DNA of 64,000 nt from DASWOJ01 sp964242415 (GTDB lineage Bacteria; Pseudomonadota; Alphaproteobacteria; Acetobacterales; Acetobacteraceae), in assembly GCA_964242415.1 (NCBI GenBank), contig CAXTAT010000005.1, positions 62,001-126,000 on the forward strand, in the 5' to 3' direction. Of this stretch, positions 60,409 to 64,000 are shown in pieces (positions within the stretch are counted from its first letter, which is position 1; every line of letters begins with the position of its first letter). The translations under genes and the position numbers were made by a program. A model generated the notes under the pieces. The model saw only the letters and a program-made list of their open reading frames with translations, searched no databases and was not told the origin of the DNA.

Positions 60409-61572
60409 ATGACCCGACCCAGACCCGGCCTGCACGCCCTCGGCCACGCCGCCTACCCGGCCCGCGGCCTGGAGCTGGCGACCTACCTGTCCCGGCTGCA
60501 CGCCCCCACCGCTCACCACCTCAGCGCCTCCGAGTGCGAGACGACGGCGCTGGCAGACCTGCTGGCGCTGGCCGACACCGCCGATATGGAACGCTGGGCG
60601 ACCCTCAAGCTGGGCTATACCGACCCGGCCGGAGCACCCTGGCTACGCGCAGCCGTGGCGGCGGGCCACGAGTCCGTCGCCGAGCACGACCTGGTGTGCT
60701 TCGCCGGCGCGCAGGAGGCGCTATACGCCGTCCAGCACGCGCTGCTGCAGCCAGGCGACCACGCGGTCGTCGTCCTGCCGAGCTACCAGTCGATGGAGAC
60801 CATCCCACTCGGCTTGTGCTCCGTCACCGGGGTGGCGCTGGATGCCGAGGATGGCTGGTCGCTGGACGTGGCCAGGGTCGCCGCCGCGGTCCAGCCCAAC
60901 ACCCGGCTGCTGGCGATCAGCTTCCCAAACAACCCGACCGGCAAGCAGTTGGAGCGGGACCGCTTCGATGCCCTGCTGGCGCTATGCCGGCACCACGGCA
61001 TCTGGCTGCTCAGCGACGAGGTTTACCGCGGCACCGAGCGCGACCCGGCGGCACGGCTACCCCAGGCCGCCGACGTATACGAGCGCGGCGTCTCGCTCGG
61101 CGCGACATCGAAGGGCTTGGGGCTGCCGGGCCTGCGGATCGGTTGGGCGGCGTGCCGCGACCCGGGGCTGATCGCCCGGTTGGCGACCATCCGCCAGTAC
61201 CTCTCGACCTGCAGCGCCGGGCCAAGCGAGGTGCTGGCGTGCATCGCGTTGAAGGCCGCGCCGGCGATCCTGGCCCGCAACCGCGCCATCGTCGAAGGGA
61301 ACTTGGCGCGGCTGCTGCCCTTCCTGGCCCGGCATGCCGACCTGTTCGACTGCCGCGCGCCGGACGGCGGCATGGTGTGCTATCCCCGCTACAAGGGCGC
61401 GGAGGGCGTCGAGGCGTTCGCCGCGCGCATGGCCGCCGCGGGCGTGCTGCTGCTGCCGTCCAGCGTGTTCCGCTCGGACCTGCTGGACCTGCCCGGGGAG
61501 CGGTTCCGCATCGGCTTCGGCCGGTGCAGCTTCGCCGCCGGTCTGGAGGCATTGGAGCAGGCGTTGCGCTGA
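60409..61572 (+). CDS. Class I/II PLP aminotransferase
   Basis: A 387-residue fold-type I aminotransferase: FPNNPTGKQLERD, LLSDEVYRGTE, and the Schiff-base lysine in SLGATSKGLGLPGLRIGW. The C-terminal FRIGFGR is typical. The unusual N-terminus (TYLSRLHAPTAHHLSASECE) is like amino acid-modifying aminotransferase-fold enzymes such as capreomycidine-synthase relatives; substrate unknown. AGGA precedes ATG 60409. Confidence 0.9.
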   Translation: MTRPRPGLHALGHAAYPARGLELATYLSRLHAPTAHHLSASECETTALADLLALADTADMERWATLKLGYTDPAGAPWLRAAVAAGHESVAEHDLVCFAGAQEALYAVQHALLQPGDHAVVVLPSYQSMETIPLGLCSVTGVALDAEDGWSLDVARVAAAVQPNTRLLAISFPNNPTGKQLERDRFDALLALCRHHGIWLLSDEVYRGTERDPAARLPQAADVYERGVSLGATSKGLGLPGLRIGWAACRDPGLIARLATIRQYLSTCSAGPSEVLACIALKAAPAILARNRAIVEGNLARLLPFLARHADLFDCRAPDGGMVCYPRYKGAEGVEAFAARMAAAGVLLLPSSVFRSDLLDLPGERFRIGFGRCSFAAGLEALEQALR

Positions 61573-61740
61573 CCCCGCCGCCTGCCCGCGCCACCGCCCC
61601 CGTCCGGTAATCCCCCCGGGCCGCCGCCCCGGTGCCCCCGCCAGGATGACCAGCGCCGCCGCAACGGAAGCCGCCCCTGGCCGCGCCCGTGCTGGGATGC
61701 TAGCCCCGGCAGACGGGATGACAACGTCAGAGGAACAACA

Positions 61741-62661
61741 GTGCAGCAACCTCGCACGATGACGCCGGAGGTCGAGGTGCTCGACGACCGGTTCCGCCGG
61801 CTGCTCCACGGCATGGCGCGGATGTACCACCTGTTCGACGGCTGCCGCTGGGCGGAGGGGCCGGCCTACTTCCCCGCCCACCGTGCGCTGTACTGGTCCG
61901 ACATCCCGAACGACCGCATGCTGCGCTACAGCGAGGCCGATGGCAGCGTGGCCGTCCACCACGAGCCCAGCGGCTACTCCAACGGGCACGCCGTGGACCC
62001 GCAGGGCCGCCTGGTGCGGTGCGAGCACGGCGGGCGCTGCGTATCGCGCATCGAGCATGACGGCCGCCGCACCGTGCTGGCCCAGCACGTCGCGGGCAAG
62101 CGGCTGAACAGCCCCAACGACGTGGTGGTGGCACGGGACGGCGCGGTGTGGTTCACCGACCCGACCTACGGCATCGACTCCGACTACGAGGGCGACCGGG
62201 CGCCGGCGGAGATCGGCGGAAGCTGGGTCTATCGCGTCGTGCCCGGCGGCGAGCCGGCGCCGGTCATCACCGACATGGTGCAGCCGAACGGGCTGGCATT
62301 CTCCCCGGATGAGCGGGTGCTGTATGTCGGGGACACCGGGATCAGCCACGTCGCAGGCGGCCCGCGGCACATGCGGCGGTTCGGCGTCGGGGCGGACGGC
62401 GCCGTGAGCGGCGGAGAGGTGTTCGCGACGTGCGAGGCCGGGCTGTTCGACGGCATCCGGTGCGACCGGGCCGGGCATGTCTGGGTGGCGGCGAGCGACG
62501 GGGTGCACTGCTATCATCCGGACGGGACTCGGCTGGGGCGGATCGGGGTGCCGGAGGTGGTGGCCAATCTTTGCTTCGGCGGGTTGAAGCGGAACCGGCT
62601 GTATATTTGTGCGACGACTTCGCTTTACGCGATTACGGTCAATGCGAATGGGGCGGTTTAA
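61741..62661 (+). CDS. SMP-30/gluconolactonase-family protein
   Basis: A 306-residue six-bladed beta-propeller lactonase. The metal-site glutamate is in CRWAEGPAYF, with later NSPNDVVVARDGAVWFTDPTYG and PNGLAFSPDERVLYVGDT. It hydrolyses aldonolactones. AGAGGAA before GTG 61741 favours that start; ATG 61759 is an alternative. No sugar-acid gene is next to it. Confidence 0.92.
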   Translation: MQQPRTMTPEVEVLDDRFRRLLHGMARMYHLFDGCRWAEGPAYFPAHRALYWSDIPNDRMLRYSEADGSVAVHHEPSGYSNGHAVDPQGRLVRCEHGGRCVSRIEHDGRRTVLAQHVAGKRLNSPNDVVVARDGAVWFTDPTYGIDSDYEGDRAPAEIGGSWVYRVVPGGEPAPVITDMVQPNGLAFSPDERVLYVGDTGISHVAGGPRHMRRFGVGADGAVSGGEVFATCEAGLFDGIRCDRAGHVWVAASDGVHCYHPDGTRLGRIGVPEVVANLCFGGLKRNRLYICATTSLYAITVNANGAV

Positions 62662-62801
62662 GAAGGTCGTAGCAGATTCACAGGGGCTTCGTTGATTGGC
62701 CCGGGAACACGAACGCCGGGGGCGCATCGTGGCACAGCCCCACGCCGCACGTATGCAAGCGACACCCGCGTCCCGCACCACCCTAGCCCAAACACCCCAC
62801 C

Positions 62802-63740
62802 CTAAATCCGCCCAGCCACGGCCCGCAGCACGTCGCGCAGCCAACGGTGCGCCGCCAGCCCATCCGACCGCCGGTGCCAGATCATCACCGCCTGCGCCGC
62901 CGCCGGCCCTGCCGTCCGCTCCGCCCCTCGGTCCAGCACCAGGCGCGGCAGCGCCCGGATCGAGACAGGATGCACCCGGGCGAACTCGGCCGCCACGCGC
63001 TGGCCCACCACCGCCACCAGGTCCGATTGCGTCAGCAGCGCCGGCGCCGACAAGTAGGGCGCCGACAGCACGACCTGCCGTGCCAAGCCCTTCGCCGCCA
63101 GCGCCGCATCGAGAAACCGTATGTCATCGCCCGACGACGAGATCTCCAGGTGCCGCAGCCCGGCCAGCCACCCCAGGCTGGGCGGCTCGTCCTGCGCCGG
63201 GTGGCCGGAGCGCATCACCAGCACAAAGGCGTCCTCATACAACCGCTGCGACCCGAACCGCTCCCCCGTGGCCCGGTGCGCGTCGCCCACCACCGCCAGG
63301 TCCAGGTCACCGCGGTCGAGCAGCCCGGCCAGGTCCAGCGTGCCGCTCGGGCGCAGGCGCAGCATGACGCCCGGCGCCGCCTCCGACACCTGCCGCACCA
63401 GCGGCGCCGCCAGCGCCAGGGCAGCCCGGTTGTCCAGCGCCACGGAGAACTCCCGCGTGGCAAGCGCCGGGTCGAACCCAGGCGCCTCGAACGCCCGCTC
63501 GATGGCGTCCAGCGCCTGCCGCAGCGTCGGCGCCAACTCCTCCGCCCGTGGCGTCGGCACCATCCCGGTCGGCGTGCGGACGAACAGGTCGTCCCGCATC
63601 ATCAGCCGCATCCGCCGCAGCGCATGGCTCAACGCCGGCTGGCTCAGCCCGATCTGCGCCGCGGCCCGCGTCACGCTCCGTTCGCGCATCAGCGTGTCGA
63701 ACACGACGAGCAGGTTCAGGTCATAGGTGCTTAAATTCAC
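62802..63740 (-). CDS. LysR-family transcriptional regulator
   Basis: A 312-residue LysR regulator (NodD-like style). The HTH is RSVTRAAAQIGLSQPALSHALRRMR (about 21-45), followed by the substrate-binding domain. The start codon is GTG 63740. It is divergent from a truncated Tat-signal gene at the right edge, which is its most likely target. Confidence 0.93.
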   Translation of the reverse strand: MNLSTYDLNLLVVFDTLMRERSVTRAAAQIGLSQPALSHALRRMRLMMRDDLFVRTPTGMVPTPRAEELAPTLRQALDAIERAFEAPGFDPALATREFSVALDNRAALALAAPLVRQVSEAAPGVMLRLRPSGTLDLAGLLDRGDLDLAVVGDAHRATGERFGSQRLYEDAFVLVMRSGHPAQDEPPSLGWLAGLRHLEISSSGDDIRFLDAALAAKGLARQVVLSAPYLSAPALLTQSDLVAVVGQRVAAEFARVHPVSIRALPRLVLDRGAERTAGPAAAQAVMIWHRRSDGLAAHRWLRDVLRAVAGRI

Positions 63741-63816
63741 GATGGGAATGGCCCCGCCCGGAAGGGATGGCGACAGTTCGATGCACCATGCCCAGGTGCC
63801 GCACCAGCATATTCGT

Positions 63817-63851
63817 CACATGCATGTCCATGTGCAGATTCGCAATTTGCG
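63817..63851. promoter_or_regulatory. Possible LysR binding sites in the divergent promoter
   Basis: CACATG-N6-CATGTG (63817-63834) and CGCAATTTGCG (63841-63851) are the only clear dyads in the 180 bases between the LysR gene and its divergent neighbour. Function inferred from position. Confidence 0.3.
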
Positions 63852-63920
63852 GTGGCCCGCGTCCCGCGCTTGTATTCCGCCAACGGCCGGATCAACGGCC
63901 GTGCATGCAGGGATCGTTCG

Positions 63921-64000
63921 ATGAACCAGATCAATCGCCGGGGATTGCTCGGCAGCGCCGCCCTTGGGGCGGGCGGCATGATGGCGCTGGCCAGCACGGC
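63921..64000 (+). CDS. Start of a Tat-exported protein (cut by window edge)
   Basis: Only 26 codons are visible: MNQINRRGLLGSAALGAGGM and a hydrophobic continuation, a twin-arginine signal peptide. Divergently placed LysR genes often sit beside transporter binding proteins or exported enzymes; the product cannot be told from this fragment. Confidence 0.7.
   Translation, partial: MNQINRRGLLGSAALGAGGMMALAST

Overview
This is a GC-rich (about 70 %) chromosomal window. Gene content and protein style suggest an alphaproteobacterium of the order Rhodospirillales, most likely Acetobacteraceae: lipid A genes in ATGA-overlapping order, an xseA-purD neighbourhood, many ABC/Liv and Pot-type transporters and a PHA depolymerase. 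The organism is inferred; no rRNA or other marker gene is present. A 100-N scaffold gap lies at 390-489, inside a short tandem repeat.

Layout. 1-4422: lipopolysaccharide genes (end of a glycosyltransferase, DUF374 acyltransferase, waaA, lpxK, an LpxL-type acyltransferase). 4532-8746: three small conserved proteins, a cold-shock protein, xseA with an unusual internal repeat, and purD. 8856-18127 (minus strand): a MaoC hydratase, then one operon read from 18127 downward: D-glutamate cyclase-like DUF1445, a fused 5-oxoprolinase/hydantoinase, livH, livM, a DUF559 endonuclease-like ORF, livG, livF. 18388-24162: PRC-barrel protein, a secreted triple-repeat peptide, a cardiolipin-synthase/EEP pair, a Pit phosphate transporter behind a Pho-box-like site, and a low-GC VapBC module. 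24273-32718: dicarboxylate symporter, Zur-like regulator coupled to a Ser-less alpha/beta hydrolase, amidase, GNAT, aromatic aminotransferase, cNMP-domain flavoprotein. 32891-39229: an Orn/Lys/Arg decarboxylase translationally coupled to a complete PotABCD-type polyamine/opine importer.

39611-43628 is the most interesting part. Two adjacent RNA genes have the architecture of bacterial Y RNAs (the first carries a circularly permuted tRNA-like module capped by a GNRA loop). They lie directly upstream of a Ro60/Rsr (TROVE-vWA) gene and an RtcB RNA ligase gene: an RNA quality-control/repair locus, with an XRE repressor and a perfect palindrome next to it. 43774-48151 holds an unrecognised protein, twin histidine-rich secreted peptides, a stand-alone SF2 helicase and an sRNA-like terminator. 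48583-64000 holds an SDR, PhaZ, a TetR-RND efflux operon, panC, an acyl-CoA synthetase with a MaoC hydratase, an aminotransferase, an SMP-30 lactonase and a LysR gene divergent from a truncated Tat-signal gene.

Repeats. Two interspersed repeat families occur as inverted pairs (BIME-like): seven pairs of family A (core CCCTCTCC..GGAGAGGG then CCGGGGTGAGGG) and five of family B (GTCATTGCGAG.. ..GGCAATCCAGG). Family A is open in several frames and has become the N- or C-terminus of several proteins; one pair brackets the DUF559 ORF inside the liv operon. A third hairpin repeat separates potC from potD.
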